Of a stretch of 64,000 nt of DNA, positions 11,112-22,876 are shown piece by piece. Under the pieces are notes generated by a model, which saw only the letters and a list, made by a program, of their open reading frames with translations, was not told the origin of the DNA and did no database searches. The first letter of the stretch is position 1. The number at the start of each line of letters is the position of its first letter. Source of the DNA: Fusarium oxysporum f. sp. lycopersici 4287 (taxonomy: Eukaryota > Ascomycota > Sordariomycetes > Hypocreales > Nectriaceae); NCBI RefSeq assembly GCF_000149955.1, contig NC_031000.1:2341982-2405981 (forward strand), in the 5' to 3' direction. The position numbers and the translations under genes are program-made.

Positions 11112-13101
11112 ATGGAACAATTCGAGCTCGTCATCGTTGGTGCTGGTCAGCTACTCTTCTTCGTATTGGAACTAGCATTTACCTGACACGCTTCATAGGT
11201 TGGCATGGTCTGGCGATGGCCAAGACTTATCGTGAAGTCCACCCAGAAGCTGAGATTCTGGTCATGGATTACGCCATGTCGGTTGGTGGTACCTGGGCAA
11301 ATGAGCGACTTTACCCAGGGCTAAAGACCAACAACTTGGTTGGCACGTATGAATTCAGCGACTTTCCTCTCGACCCCAAGCAGTACAGTGTCGAGCCTGG
11401 ACAGCACATTCCCGGCCAAGTTGTATACAAATATCTCTGCGACTTCTGCGACGCGTTTGGATTGACCTCGCTCATTCGTCTGAGGACCAAAGTGAAATCA
11501 GCTATGAGGCCACCCAGCGGGGACTGGCAGGTCTCATTCTTGACCTTGGAANNNNNNNNNNNNNNNNNNNNNNNNNNNNNNNNNNNNNNNNNNNNNNNNN
11601 NNNNNNNNNNNNNNNNNNNNNNNNNNNNNNNNNNNNNNNNNNNNNNNNNNNNNNNNNNNNNNNNNNNNNNNNNNNNNNNNNNNNNNNNNNNNNNNNNNNN
11701 NNNNNNNNNNNNNNNNNNNNNNNNNNNNNNNNNNNNNNNNNNNNNNNNNNNNNNNNNNNNNNNNNNNNNNNNNNNNNNNNNNNNNNNNNNNNNNNNNNNN
11801 NNNNNNNNNNNNNNNNNNNNNNNNNNNNNNNNNNNNNNNNNNNNGACTTCAGGCTCCGTGCGCAGGACCTAGATGGCGTTCGAAAGATAGTGGTCATTGG
11901 CGGAAACAAGTCAGCCTGGGATGTCTGCTACAGCTCCTCCACTCGATTTGGAGCAAAGGTTCACATGGTCATGAGACGGTCGGGTGGAGGCCCAAGTTGG
12001 TGCTGGCCAGCCAGGATGACAGGCTACATCTGGTCCATCTCTGCAGCCTCAGCAACTCGACTCTTCACCTGGCTTGATCCTAACCCCTATGGTTCGTCTG
12101 CATGGCCATTGCGAGCCCTGATCCACCGTACATGGCTCGGGCGAAAGCTCTCGGGCCTGTTCTGGAATCACCTGGACAACAAGGTTAACCAACTCAATGC
12201 CTACAACAACAGTCCTGGCACTGTGGCATTGAGACCATGGTCTTCAACCTTCTGGATGGGAAACTCTCTAAGCATCCATAATTATGAAACAAGCTGGTTT
12301 GAACTGGTCAAGAATGGTCAGATCATAGCCCATGCTGCTCAGGTCACTAAGTTGACAGAGACTGCTGTCCACCTATCTGACGGTTCCATCATTGAGGCTG
12401 ACGCCGTCATCTGCTGTACCGGTTGGGAGGCGAGACCCAATATACAATTCCTGCCAGAGGGCCTTGGGGATCATCTCGGCTTCCCTGGCTCTACTTCTGG
12501 CAACCAGAGATTGGAAGCCAGGGTGAAGGCTGACATTCTCCGCGATGCTCCAGCACTCAGAGAGCAGCCGATGCGGCAAGTACCCGTGGCTCTTGGCCCA
12601 GAGAATGCGAAGCTCATAGAAACCGCAACCATGGCTGTGAAGACAGACGCCTCTCCTTCTCCCTTTCGACTGTATAGATTCATGCTGCCATGTGACCCCA
12701 GCGTCATCAGGGAACGAAACCTGGCCGTGATCGGCTCGCAATTGACCCTTCACACATCTATAATAGCTCAAGTCCAAGCGCTCTGGATCACAGCCTTTTT
12801 CAACAACAAGATCCCTCAGCTGGTAACCAGCTCTCAACACTCTCCCGATATGGGAGTAATTGAACGTGACACATTCTATCACACCGAATTTCAAAGAATG
12901 AGACGACCGAAAGAGGTAGGTGGAGCGGGGGAGAGATGCCCCGACCTTGTTTTTGACAGTATTCCATACGTCGATATGCTCTTGTCCGACCTTGGCCTGT
13001 CATATCATCAGAAAGCATCCTGGTATAAGGAAATTATGGAACCATACTGTCTGCGCGACTTCAAAGGTCTTGTTCAGGAATGGATGTCCAAAGCAGCCTG
13101 A
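11112..13101 (+). CDS. FAD/NADPH-dependent flavin monooxygenase
   Basis: Exon 1 is 11112-11145, followed by a 53-bp intron (11146-11198). The second exon is interrupted by the N gap 11552-11844, and coding resumes to a stop at 13101. The N-terminal FAD Rossmann motif is created by splicing (VIVGAGWHGLAMAK, GxGxxG). It is followed by SVGGTWANERLYPGLKTNN, typical of FMO/Baeyer-Villiger-type enzymes. After the gap, KIVVIGGNKSAWD is the NADP-binding loop and ADAVICCTGWEARPN the C-terminal FMO motif. The FxGxxxHxxxW signature would fall in the gap and cannot be checked. The frame differs across the gap, so the gap length is inexact or hides an intron. Known role: oxygenation of aromatic rings, amines or ketones. 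With the lyase and regulator next to it, action on an aromatic compound is likely (inference). Confidence 0.8.
11552..11844. other. Assembly gap (293 N) inside the monooxygenase
   Basis: A run of 293 N within the monooxygenase coding region. The reading frame before and after it is not consistent with its length. Confidence 0.99.
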
Positions 13102-13346
13102 TGAGGAGCAAACGTGGGTTAAAGAGCAGACAGAATACTGTATTTTCAACAAGATCTTCACGTGTATATCATGTTCATATGATTACTGTTAGTACTTCTT
13201 TACGTTCATGATGACCATCAGCGAGGTGACAGTCACTAGCAGCCATGGACGATGATGATTGGCAGAGGCTTTGGTTACTAACCCATCATGGCCGTCATTC
13301 AACAGAGCTGGGTCGGATTTCGGAATTTCGAACTGCGGGGTAAACC

Positions 13347-13386
13347 AATATCCGAACAACCGTGAGAGGGACTTAAATTCCGACTC
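13347..13386. promoter_or_regulatory. TCCGA motifs upstream of Zn2Cys6 gene
   Basis: AATATCCGA at 13347-13355 and AAATTCCGACTC at about 13375-13386 repeat the motifs seen upstream of the lyase gene at 10590-10669. They fit autoregulation by the downstream Zn2Cys6 protein (inference). Confidence 0.4.
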
Positions 13387-13415
13387 GTCCTACCTGGCAG
13401 TGTGAACAGTTGAAA

Positions 13416-15704
13416 ATGCCGCCGCCGAGGGGCCCCAGAATTCCTGCCTGTGAGCCGTGCAGGCGTTCGAAGCTCTCTTGCGATCACGGGAGACCAGCCT
13501 GCAGTCGCTGTCTCGCCAACGACAAGCCTTCTCAGTGCGTGTATCGAACTCCCCTGGGCTCTCGGAAACGATGGCGAGTTACGCCAAATCTCTCCACTCG
13601 TGGCGAGCCTCGTACTCCGTATGCATTTCCAGCATCTTATCATGTGATTGTGCAGACTTATGACTTATCTAGCGTCACGGTAGCTTCCACCACAATTGTC
13701 GCTGCTACCAGCCCTCCTGCATCTTCCATTCATGCCAGGACTAGTTATCCAAATCCAGGCTATCTCGGCGCATCAAGCCATGCTGCCATCTTCAGCCAGC
13801 TATCTCAAGATGAGGTCCCAGCCCGGTATTTGAGCCCTCTACCATATGACGCAACCCAGGAGTTGTCACTTGGATTCGAAGATGAGGTTCATGTTAGCAA
13901 GGTGGCAGACTGCATGACACAGTTGCTGGCCTCATTCTCAGCGGCCGCTTTCAAAGATTTGATCTCATTCTGGCGCGCAACTGGGGCCAATCTTGCTCTC
14001 GCTGAACCTCTGGTGGACATATGCCTTGATGCTCTAGACAGCCTCCATTCTTTATCCACTCAACCAGGAAGAAATAGGTATTTATGTTATGCCAGGCTAC
14101 TCATCCAAAATTCAAGACACCCTTTGCTCGTAGAGCCACCTCTGGATGTCCACGAGTTTTGCTTACAGTTCTTGGGCTCCAATGCACGTCTGGAGACTCT
14201 AGGTCTTCTCATCTGTGCCGTTATCCGAGCGTCATCAGAGGTTTATCCTTTCCCGCCACTGTATCTAGATGGCACCCGTCGACAAGAACTCATGTCTTTG
14301 GCCGTCAAGTTGACTGACACTGCCGTCGAAGCAATCCTTTCACTTGACAAACTCAACGACCTACAGTTGGTTTTTCAGTACGAGAACTTCATCTCCTACT
14401 CGTACGTCTTTGGAATTCAGTGTATGTCCGCTTTCCAGTGCCCGCTCATCTGCCCATTGCCCACCGCTTATGCTCGTTTTAGCATATTACTCATATCGCA
14501 AACTGGGCGACGTCATCACTTCAATCGCAACGCTCGGTTATCACGAGAAGTTGGCGGCCATGAATGAATTGCCCGAATTTCTTATCAATATCCGTAGGAC
14601 CGCCCTGGCACGGACCTACTCGGCCGACAAGAACTGGGCAATATTTCTTGGACGTCCCCCGCGACTCGGAAAGAAGTTTTGCCGCCTCAACGCCATATTG
14701 AGATGGTCAGTCAATACTGAAGTGGAGGCGAATTCGTCCTTTGGGCATTTCCGTGACATTTTGCAATGGCCTGCTGACTCTAAAATGTCTGCTTGGGCTG
14801 AAACTCGCTGGACAGCGGCTTGCGCCTCCTTGAAGGAAGAAATACTGGATATTTTCAGCGAAGAGATCAAGGAAAATTTGAGTGGAAGAGTTTGGTAAGA
14901 CTATCTCGCCTGCGACTTATGAAGCGCCCCAGAGCTGTAGACTACATTTGCTGATTTAAAATACAAGTGGTCTTCGGGAGAGGGCTGAGCAACAGTGGGC
15001 TTCGCTGCCAGAGAGCTTTCGTATGAAGGGGAGCTTGAAGAATCATGATGAGGGAGCTTGGGAAAGGGATTTTCTCGTCAGCACAAGGCTTGGATACCTC
15101 CATGTCTTGTTTCTTCTCCGTCTTCTATGTGTAAGGTCACCAGCCAACCCTGATCCTGAATTTGTGAGAATCTCTCAGGAGATCCTCTCATTAGTGGTTG
15201 AAGTGATTGTCCTTGGAGACCAGTTGGTGTGTTCAACGGGGACAAGCTTTGAGTGGAGGGTGAGTGAAGCCTCTCTTAGCCACTGGTTGCCCATCTTGTC
15301 ACTAATTCGAGCTACAGCTGGCACACTACGGCCTTCCAGCAATAGGGATCATAATGATAGCCATGCTCAAAGGGCGGAATCTGTGCGATGCCCTCCAGGA
15401 TGCCCAGACTATCCGTGACCTAGGGATCGTAGTCACTGAAGTCGACCTTGGGACAATCGTTCGACCCATGGAGCCAAACTACGCATTGCTATCGAGGGCT
15501 GTGGATACTATCAAGAAGTTTTTGATACGATTTCATGCTCAAGATAGGCAGGCGGGTCTACCTCAAAGTACAGGTATTTCGGCAACAATACCGGATGGTA
15601 ATATTTGGGATTTTCAATCGCACTTAGAACCGTGGGATTTTGAGATAAACTTTTGGGATACCCTGGCCGAGCATCCATCTATGTTCAGCGCTGAGACGGA
15701 ATGA
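13416..15704 (+). CDS. Zn2Cys6 transcription factor (aromatic cluster)
   Basis: The start is MPPPRGPRIPACEPCRRSK; another ATG lies two codons upstream. The binuclear zinc cluster is ACEPCRRSKLSCDHGRPACSRC...QCVY, C-x2-C-x6-C then C-x2-C and a final Cys, within residues 11-45. Introns inferred from phase and canonical borders are 14422-14482, 14895-14967 and 15260-15317; frames on both sides join correctly. A possible very short intron near 13618-13654 is not needed. The C-terminal part (KEEILDIFSEEIKE, then MLKGRNLCDALQDAQTIRDL) resembles the end of fungal regulators such as transactivation proteins of catabolic clusters. The gene lies about 310 bp downstream of the monooxygenase on the same strand and shares promoter motifs with the lyase gene, so it is the likely pathway regulator (inference). 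It appears intact. Confidence 0.85.
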
Positions 15705-16792
15705 TATGTCACCATGGCCAATCACAGATCATATATGTGGCGGTTGGAGCGTACTATGTATTGATTAATTAGTTATGATCCACACCGTTTCCCACTATTT
15801 GGCATATAAATCTAGCTTGAGACCTTTAAGTCGGCCGTTCTTTGTCCGCACGTATGCTCTGTGCTAGTGAGGCCAATACGTACTAGATGGCGCATATGCA
15901 GTCCCTTCGTGCTGTCATTCACAAAGGGCAAGTTGTACGTGAGCTTGTACCTGCAAAGCTGCATTTGCAAGTAAATGTGTCATTAATGGGCCGGTGATAG
16001 CTGGGGGTTATCGTGTCTTTCACGTGAAGAGCTGAAAGGAATGAAGAGCTTGGGTACCATAATTTCCGCGGAAGGTTGGGGCAGCTGTATTTTGGTCCAA
16101 TGAGGGGCCCTTGAAGTTGCAGAAACTGGTAGCTTGAAGTACTTTGGCTATGACGAAAGTCGTATAAGTGAAGTTGCGGATCACGTATCCAAGGCCATTG
16201 CTGTGAGTAAGTCCCGAAGTATTGGAACGATCAACGAGATTTAGACGACCTTTTAAGCGTGACATTGGCCGTGGTAAATACGATGCTATCCCTCCTTACA
16301 GTCTCTGGCGGCATTTCGAGGTCGGAGGCCCTGAACGAGTTGATGCTCTCGCTAAGCGATGGTCTGGTGATAGTCGCCATTGTCGGTACTGTCGCTACAC
16401 TTGGAGGGCTGAAATGAAAGATTCAGGTTGAGGCGCCAGGTTTGGGTCCAATTTATTTATTATCATTTGGGCGGGAAATAATCGGTTGCCCATCGGGTTC
16501 GGGGCCCCGAGCATGCAGATCATGGTCATGATCAAGACTAACCAAATCCACATCACGCGACGTCAAATGCCGAGAGACAATACCAAGTCGAGGATAGTCT
16601 AGGTAGTAGATTTAGGCTAATATCGTAAAACATTCTAATTATCACCTCAGTTTAGAACTGCTGTAACCTACTTTAAGCTCCAGAGGGCTTGATGCGTAGG
16701 AGCTCTGTGGAGCCGCCCGGCCATGTCGGGCCGGTATGGCTAAATAGCGGCAGATCTACCCAAGTCAAACACTACACCCCTTTTATCCGGCT
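15705..16792. other. Intergenic, nothing recognised
   Basis: About 1.1 kb between the regulator gene and the transposon nest. Only short random frames; no recognised repeat. Confidence 0.4.
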
Positions 16793-16868
16793 CACTTTCG
16801 GTGAAAGTGGAAATTCACGGTCTTTCATTGGCTCACACCCCTGTACATCCTCTTTCACCGAAAAAGTG
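16793..16868. repeat. Short hairpin element, copy 1
   Basis: It opens with the near-palindrome CACTTTCGGTGAAAGTG (16793-16809), has ATTGGCTCACA and CCCTGTA in the middle, and ends with CTTTCACCGAAAAAGTG (about 16852-16868). The same order of blocks occurs, inverted, at 47683-47769. Non-coding. Possibly a tiny foldback MITE. Confidence 0.5.
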
Positions 16869-17063
16869 ACGGGGTTGTCGAGCTTCTAGCTGGCTTTTTA
16901 ATTAAGAGTGGATGATACACCTTCTCATTGGTTAGCCGCTTCCTCCGTCATAACCTTCATAGCTAGACTTGCCTTTGTGGCGCAAAACGATGCTACCTCC
17001 TAAAAGCCTTCATGCAAATCGACATTTTGACCGCGCCGTAGAGATACAAAAATGGGTCCGGTA

Positions 17064-17197
17064 TACCATCCAGGACCACCTAGTGGGCACCCCCACCTAA
17101 TGGACCACCAAAATTTCGATCTTCCCATACACAATCCAAATATTGATGTCCACAAAAACAGGCCCAATTCTCAATTAATAAACGAGGCTTTAAAGAG
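17064..17197 (-). mobile_element. Severed 3' end of pogo/Fot1-like copy 1
   Basis: After a TA this segment begins TACCATCCAGGACCACC and holds a related internal repeat CACCCCCACCTAATGG, a layout like the TIR of the complete copy at 33133. Added to the 24-34 bases right of the Mutator element it gives about 150 bp between TIR end and transposase stop, close to the 155 bp in the complete copy. This supports a single pogo element split by the Mutator insertion. The inference rests on spacing and TIR layout, not on strong identity. Confidence 0.45.
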
Positions 17198-20015
17198 GGG
17201 GCCCCATAGGGACACGCCTAGGCGCGCCTCCTGTCCTGAACGCGTAGGCGTGCGGATTATGTCAGCCCTCAATTTGGCCCAAACTCCACTGTCGAAATTC
17301 CGCGTTCTGATGCAGTTTTTACTTTTTAGAATACTATGATCCTAAACGGTTATGAATTCTTAATTATCTACCGGAATGGATGGCCTGCTGGGACTCACTA
17401 TCTACCGCTGCCGCCTCCCAGATATCATGCATACCTTTTCTACTGGAAAAAGGGCTGCGTTCCATCTCCGCAGCTACCTGAGCCTTGACCCGGTCATCTT
17501 CCGCTTTGCTCCAATCTAGATAGGCCATCATCTCCTCTTTAGTCCAATCTCTGGAGCCGTTTGGAGTATCGCAGCGCTTACCCATCTGCTTCCAATAGAG
17601 ACACCATTGATAGCTAGATTTGTCGTACCGCAGAGGTAGACCTAGCGCCCTCCGATACTGCTGGTTAGTTTTAATACTGCCACGAGGCTGCACCTTGTAC
17701 CAAGCATCTCGAGCAGCAACATATCTCAGATAGATAGCCCGAGGATCATCATACCTTGATGTCGGCATTATCCTTGTCTGTGCCGGTGGTGCTGCTGATG
17801 ATGCTGCCGGCACTATATTGTCCGCGCCGTCGAGACTGACGATAATGCAACTGGCACTATCTATCACTGACTCTGCCTGCTCTGATGATCCTGAAGACGT
17901 TGGTCTTGGAGCTTCTCCTGCGTGCAAAGATGATGCTGATGAAGATGTCGTCAGCAATGGTCTTGCCTGCGCCGACGGTGCTGGTGGCTTCAAAAGCTCC
18001 TCATGTCGTTGAGGGCATGTCTTTGAAGTCATTGTATGACCTATCTGGTGACATCTGCTGCATTTAGGTTGTGCCTTTGGCCGCGCTGTTGCCTGAACTG
18101 CCTCGAATGCACTTGGCTCTCTCTGGGTGCTTGATTGTGGTCTACTAGTACTCGAACCGGCGGCTATCCGATCGGGTCGATGCCAAGGCTCCAGTAGTAA
18201 CTGGTGAACACCATGGCGATTGAGGTGCCAATGTGTGTGAAAATGCTCCAGGCGAAGGGGCTGATTTTGTTCTTGTAGAGCCTGGAGAGTATGGGCGCAA
18301 GGGAGGCCGTGAGATCTGGAGAATGCACTGGTGCAAATGGGCAGGTGTTCTTTTAGGAGCAGCTTCCGCTGTTCTTCCACCTTGCGTAAAGCCTCGTGAG
18401 ATACCCAGCCACGTATGGCACTGTATAGTGATACAGAGAGCTCGATTGGTATTCCCATTTGCTGGCTGGCTTGGTTGGATTGCAGCTCGGCTAATTGATT
18501 GAGAAGCGCATGCTTCCTAGCCCTCCAAGCCTCGAAGAGATCTAGCGTGGATTTCTTGAGGTGGCTCTTAAGGAGCCCATGGATACCCTCAACCCGCGAG
18601 GTGACTACATTACCAAAATGAGGATGTTGATCAACCCAAGCCCTCACTAACCTTTCCTTGTACGGATCGAGCCAATTGGCCTTGATATAGCCAACCTCTT
18701 CAATGTATTGTGGTAAGTAGCGCCTTTCAAGCTCTTGCACGCGCCGGTCAAATGCCTTTTCATCCGGTGACTTCATGATCGAATGCCAGTGATTGAAAAA
18801 CTCATTCCAATCGGCCAGGCCTTGCTGGTAGGCCTCTGATCCTTGTTGGTGGCGCACGAATGTCGGCTGGCAATAACGGAGGACTGCCTTATTCGCATGC
18901 CATAGGCACGAGTGAAATTGAGGATGGAAAGCAGATTTCTGCGGCGTTCATACAAGCCTTATCGCGGTCTGTTAGGATAACCGATGGAAGCCTTGTATGG
19001 CAGAGTTCATACAGGGGCCTGAGCCGGTCCCAGGCCCATAGGTAGTCCTGCTCAGTCTCGCCGCTAAGGAATGCAAAGGCTATACAGAACGATCGCTGGC
19101 AGGCGTCGACGCCAATCATATCAAGCAGTGGCATCCCATATTTGTTTGTCTTATATGTACAGTCAAGGAAAAGCAGGTCTGGGTAGGCCTGAATGTATGC
19201 CAATGACTCTAGATGGGCGAATAACACCGCCGTGATTCGGTCATTCAAATCAAGCCGCATTCGGTTCCAGAACTCTTCCTTATCCAGTTGGTTAGCAAAG
19301 GCGTGTATAGTGCTCTGACCTTCACAAAGCTCTCGTTTGCTATCTGCGATACGATTATAAATATCTTGCTGCGTTGCAATAGTGTTCGAATTCTGGCGGA
19401 TATAAGTCCTGATATCATTTGGCGCTACTCCTGCATTCGTAAGGCGGCTGACTATCGACTTGTCTGCATCGGAGAGCTGCCGATGGACTGGATGGGCCGA
19501 TTTGTGCCAGCTTGGCTCGTGGTTGTGTAAATGAAACCGGCTGTCCGGACGATGCCTTAAAGACCAAATCGCCTTATCTAGGGATTCCTTTGCGATAATT
19601 GAGAACCGACAATTGGTTCCTCGCGTAATAGTCTTACGCTGGCGATCTTTTGACACGCTAGGCGGACGACATCATCGATCGCATGCGTAGGTGATAATCT
19701 GCCTGCCGCTAGTTGATCGTGAAGATCCAGTTATGAACGCGTATCCTCTCGGTGCTGCCCACTTGTTGATAGCGGCGAGCAGAGCCTCTCGTGAATCGTA
19801 TGTACCCTCTGGCGGGAGCACATCATCAGGAAATGTCGCTTGGGCTATGATGAAGCCCAGACCTGGGGACTACAGTTATGACCAGCAAAAGCAGCAATGG
19901 GTGCAGCCCCTGAAAACCGCGACAGTGGAGTTTGGGCCAAATTGAGGGCTGACATAATCCGCACGCCTACGCTTCAGGAGTGGAGGCGCGCCTAGGCGTG
20001 TCCCTATGGGGCCCC
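17198..20015 (-). mobile_element. Mutator-like element (MULE) with long TIRs
   Basis: Termini GGGGCCCCATAGGGACACGC are followed by about 100 bp of matching inverted repeat (17198-17303 and 19911-20015). The flanks tttaaagag and tttagagag are a 9-bp target duplication with one mismatch, the MULE hallmark. The interior codes for a transposase on the minus strand. Total length is 2818 bp. The element lies in the 3' untranslated part of a pogo-like element. Confidence 0.88.
17364..19656 (-). pseudogene. MULE transposase, one frameshift
   Basis: The N-terminal part (19656-18889) has a FAR1-like segment and the MULE catalytic region: LLFLDCTYKTNKYGMPLLDM with the first Asp, and SVILTDRDKACMNA with the second. 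It stops at 18889. The frame resumes about 18905 in another phase as SCLWHANKAVLRYC and continues to 17364. It carries a SWIM-type zinc motif (GLPCAHTLQAL) and a CCHC knuckle (CSRCHQIGHTMTSKTC). A single one-base shift near 18905 separates the two parts, so the transposase would be about 770 aa if intact. Known role: cut-and-paste transposition through TIR binding. The element is either recently dead or the shift is a sequencing error. Confidence 0.85.
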
Positions 20016-21620
20016 TTTAGAGAGAGTTTCTATAAAGTTATTTGAATTTTACTCTCTACGTGGTTTTGTGACCTCCTGACCGCTGCGTGTGCGCTGGCAG
20101 TGCTTTGTTACGACCGTAGAGTCCTCACGTTCGTCCTCTAACCCGACACCCACCTCAATCACCGACTCGACCTCCTCATCCACATCTACCTCTATTTCTG
20201 CCCCCTTTGAGTCGGGAAGAGCTTCTCCAGTCGCTAGAGACTCCGCTAGAGCCATGAATCGTCGGTTCGGGTTCGGTACCATCTTTCTTTTCGTCCCTCG
20301 CCGCACCTGGGCCATCTGCTCTTCGAGGCCAGCAATTCGCTCATTCTGAACGGCCTCCTTCATCTCTAAGGCTTCTAGCCCCTTTGCGATCTTACTGTAC
20401 TTCCGCCCGGTCGGTCGACTTTTGTCTTTGGCCATATCCTTCACTTGCCGGCTCGTTTTCGGCGTATCATCTCAGGGCAGTGGAGGAGGGCTCGGTGTCT
20501 GGAACTGTTCCAGCAGTGTTTCTTTGTCCGGTTGAATTTCCGGATGTGTTAGAGCTTTGTGACGGTTGGTAGGCCAATTTCCAGTAAACCTCCAGCCGGA
20601 TAAAATAATCTCCTTCCTCATGGCCGCCTCCCTGGCTTTCGCGTATGCCCGAACAAAGTTGACTTTGTCAACCGGCGCAGAATCGGTCACACTAGCCAGT
20701 TTTTGGAGTTCTTTCCGATACGCACCTTTGATGACATTAAAAATTCCATTATCTAACGGTTGCAAACCATGGGAACAATGTGCGGGTAGGTAGCAGCAGT
20801 AGACGTTATTCAGGAAGCACGTCGCCATCCACTCGTTCTACGGTAACTGCTCGTTAACGACCCTATAGCAGGCGACTCCGCAGCGAAAACACCAAAATAC
20901 TCACCTGTGCACGGCTACCATGACCGCCAAGGATAATAAGTCTCGCATCCGATGCATCACGAGGCTCCGTTTGAGGTAGATAAACGTCTTTCAACCACTC
21001 GAGAGCAATATGGTTGCCGGTCCAGCCGTTCGGGGATGTGATGTAGTGCCAGTCCGCTATTAATTCGAATTCGTTAAGGAACCACTGTTTCTGCAGCTCT
21101 TTCCCTTTAAAGATAATTCTCGGTTTCAAAGCACGGCCAGTTGCGGTGATAGCCTCCATAAACGAAGTCCAGGTGCGCGACTGAACGCCTTTTAATAACG
21201 CCTTCTTCTTCGGGTTGGAACTCCCAATTATGAGGTTGTCCAAGCCTTATGGACAACTAATCAGTTATGGCGTACAAAAGACCATAGGGAACTTATAGAG
21301 GTCTTACCGAAACCCGCCATTATGCCGCCCTCGTCCACGTTAACCGCATTCTCGGGCTTGATCCAGCCATGCTCGTTCTCCCGGATATCGAAGTACCAAT
21401 TGACAGCTTTCGGAGTAAACCCGTCAAACCTGGCGGCTTCCTGGCGCTTTCCAAGCTTGTTAGATAGTTTTGAATGACGCTTGATGAACCTGGTAGTCCA
21501 GTTTTACCCAGTGGCTTGTTATCTCCCTGTTGACGGAGGAGGCCTTCGACGCAGCTTCGAAGTTGGCTATGTGTGAGAGCGTAGCCCAAGGATAAGACAC
21601 CACGTAAAAAAAAAAAATAC
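20016..21620 (-). mobile_element. Pogo/Fot1-like element copy 1, degenerate
   Basis: Minus-strand remains of a DDE_1/CENP-B transposase in the same order as the complete copy at 33133-35324: LGYALTHSQLRSCVEGLLRQQG (HTH), ENAVNVDEGGIMAGFG (first catalytic Asp), an intron, DNLIIGSSNPKKKALLKG, ARLIILGGHGSR, a second intron, and YCCYLPAHCSHGLQPLDNG. The second catalytic Asp, present as ILDGHGSH in the other copy, is Gly here. There is also a frameshift in the HTH part. The 5' end and right TIR are missing beyond about 21620, where A- and T-rich tracts begin. The C-terminal frame ends at 20049. Confidence 0.75.
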
Positions 21621-21663
21621 ACCACAGTTTTTCTTTTTTTTCTTCTTTTGCGAATGGCTTCAT

Positions 21664-22243
21664 TATGCCAAAATGTGGTGCAAATAAAATGGTAGGATTT
21701 GTAGGGAGCGGTGATCTTTTGTGCTAAGCTTCAAGTTGTGTAAATTTCTGAGCGGTGGGGGATTGTAATCTAGTCTATCGCAGCCCCTCTATATTCAGAA
21801 TTGTCACATCCAACAGACAAAAGGGTCGTACATTTGATGAAACCGGAAGGAAGGCCTTCCAGCAGTTCAGACTGGCAGTTCAGACTGGCAGCCCGGAAGT
21901 CCGGACTTCCCATCAGTTGGTATCACATACGTCTCCCAAAAAGCAAGTTCTTCAACATAATAGTCACCGGGGACCAAAATTTCTTATATATAAGAAACCG
22001 ACCTATTTCCACTTATTAGATGGAGAAATCAAGAGCTTCTGTCCGTGTAGCCGAGATCCATTAGAAATTGACAAGAATCTTAAGGTAAAAAAAAGTCTTC
22101 TGAGTAGCTGCTGCATTTTCTAGGACGACTTATCGGCAGACTCTTCATCGCCTCGATCCATTATCTATACCATCAAGCCATCGCCATAGCATCCGAAACT
22201 TCGTCCGTACCGAAGACACCCTCTTCCGCCCCCAACTCGGACT
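21664..22243. other. Intergenic, nothing recognised
   Basis: No gene recognised. A short direct repeat (CAGTTCAGACTGGCAG twice, around 21864-21893) is the only visible structure. Confidence 0.35.
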
Positions 22244-22876
22244 TGCGTATTGTGAGATGCTAAAGCGATATCACACTGTGCTGAAGTGCTAAAGTGATAT
22301 CTATCCCTGTGAATATATATCACACTCCTTTTTAGCTAAACCTGATATCACGATGGCTAAAATGCTATCGCCCGTGAATACCACTGCAGCACCCTTAACT
22401 GATAAGACCATCTAATCTTATCTACCTTTGTTGGATCTACTGTAATTAGCTTTTACATCTCTACTGGCCTGTGTCATCGTGCACGTCTAGACCATCGAGA
22501 CGCACAACGGGACATCAGCTGATCCGGAATCTACATTCTCTGGTGGTCGACGTACTCTCTCCTGGGATAGAGACCAAATGACTGGCGAGAATCTTGAGAA
22601 GGTTGAATGTATAGGTAACTGGCTGAGTCAAGGGTATATACAGAAGGCTGTTCATGGTGGTAAGGGTGTAATTACTGATACGGGTTTTGATAGTGTCGGC
22701 GATGAAGACTCTGATGTTAATTTAGATTGATTTGAGGATGTCTGACAGTATAGGTGCTAAGGTTCTATAGTAATATCCCTCGTGCTAGAGTCCTAGGGTG
22801 ATACCCTAGCACATGTTTTGCGTATATGTGAATATAAATATGAATATCACTTTAGTACGTGATATCACAATACGCA
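22244..22876. mobile_element. 633-bp non-autonomous TIR element
   Basis: The ends are TGCGTATTGTGA and TCACAATACGCA, followed inward by AT-rich TGATATCAC/CTAAAGTGATAT repeats on both sides. The interior shows no recognised transposase. It lies directly against a piggyBac fragment whose reading frame runs up to the element's right end (VDECGYA), so it probably inserted into that gene. Confidence 0.6.

Noticed and set aside
22740..22800. CCTAGGGTGATACCCTAG as a piggyBac end
   Set aside because: No TTAA target next to it, and it lies inside the 633-bp TIR element rather than at its ends.
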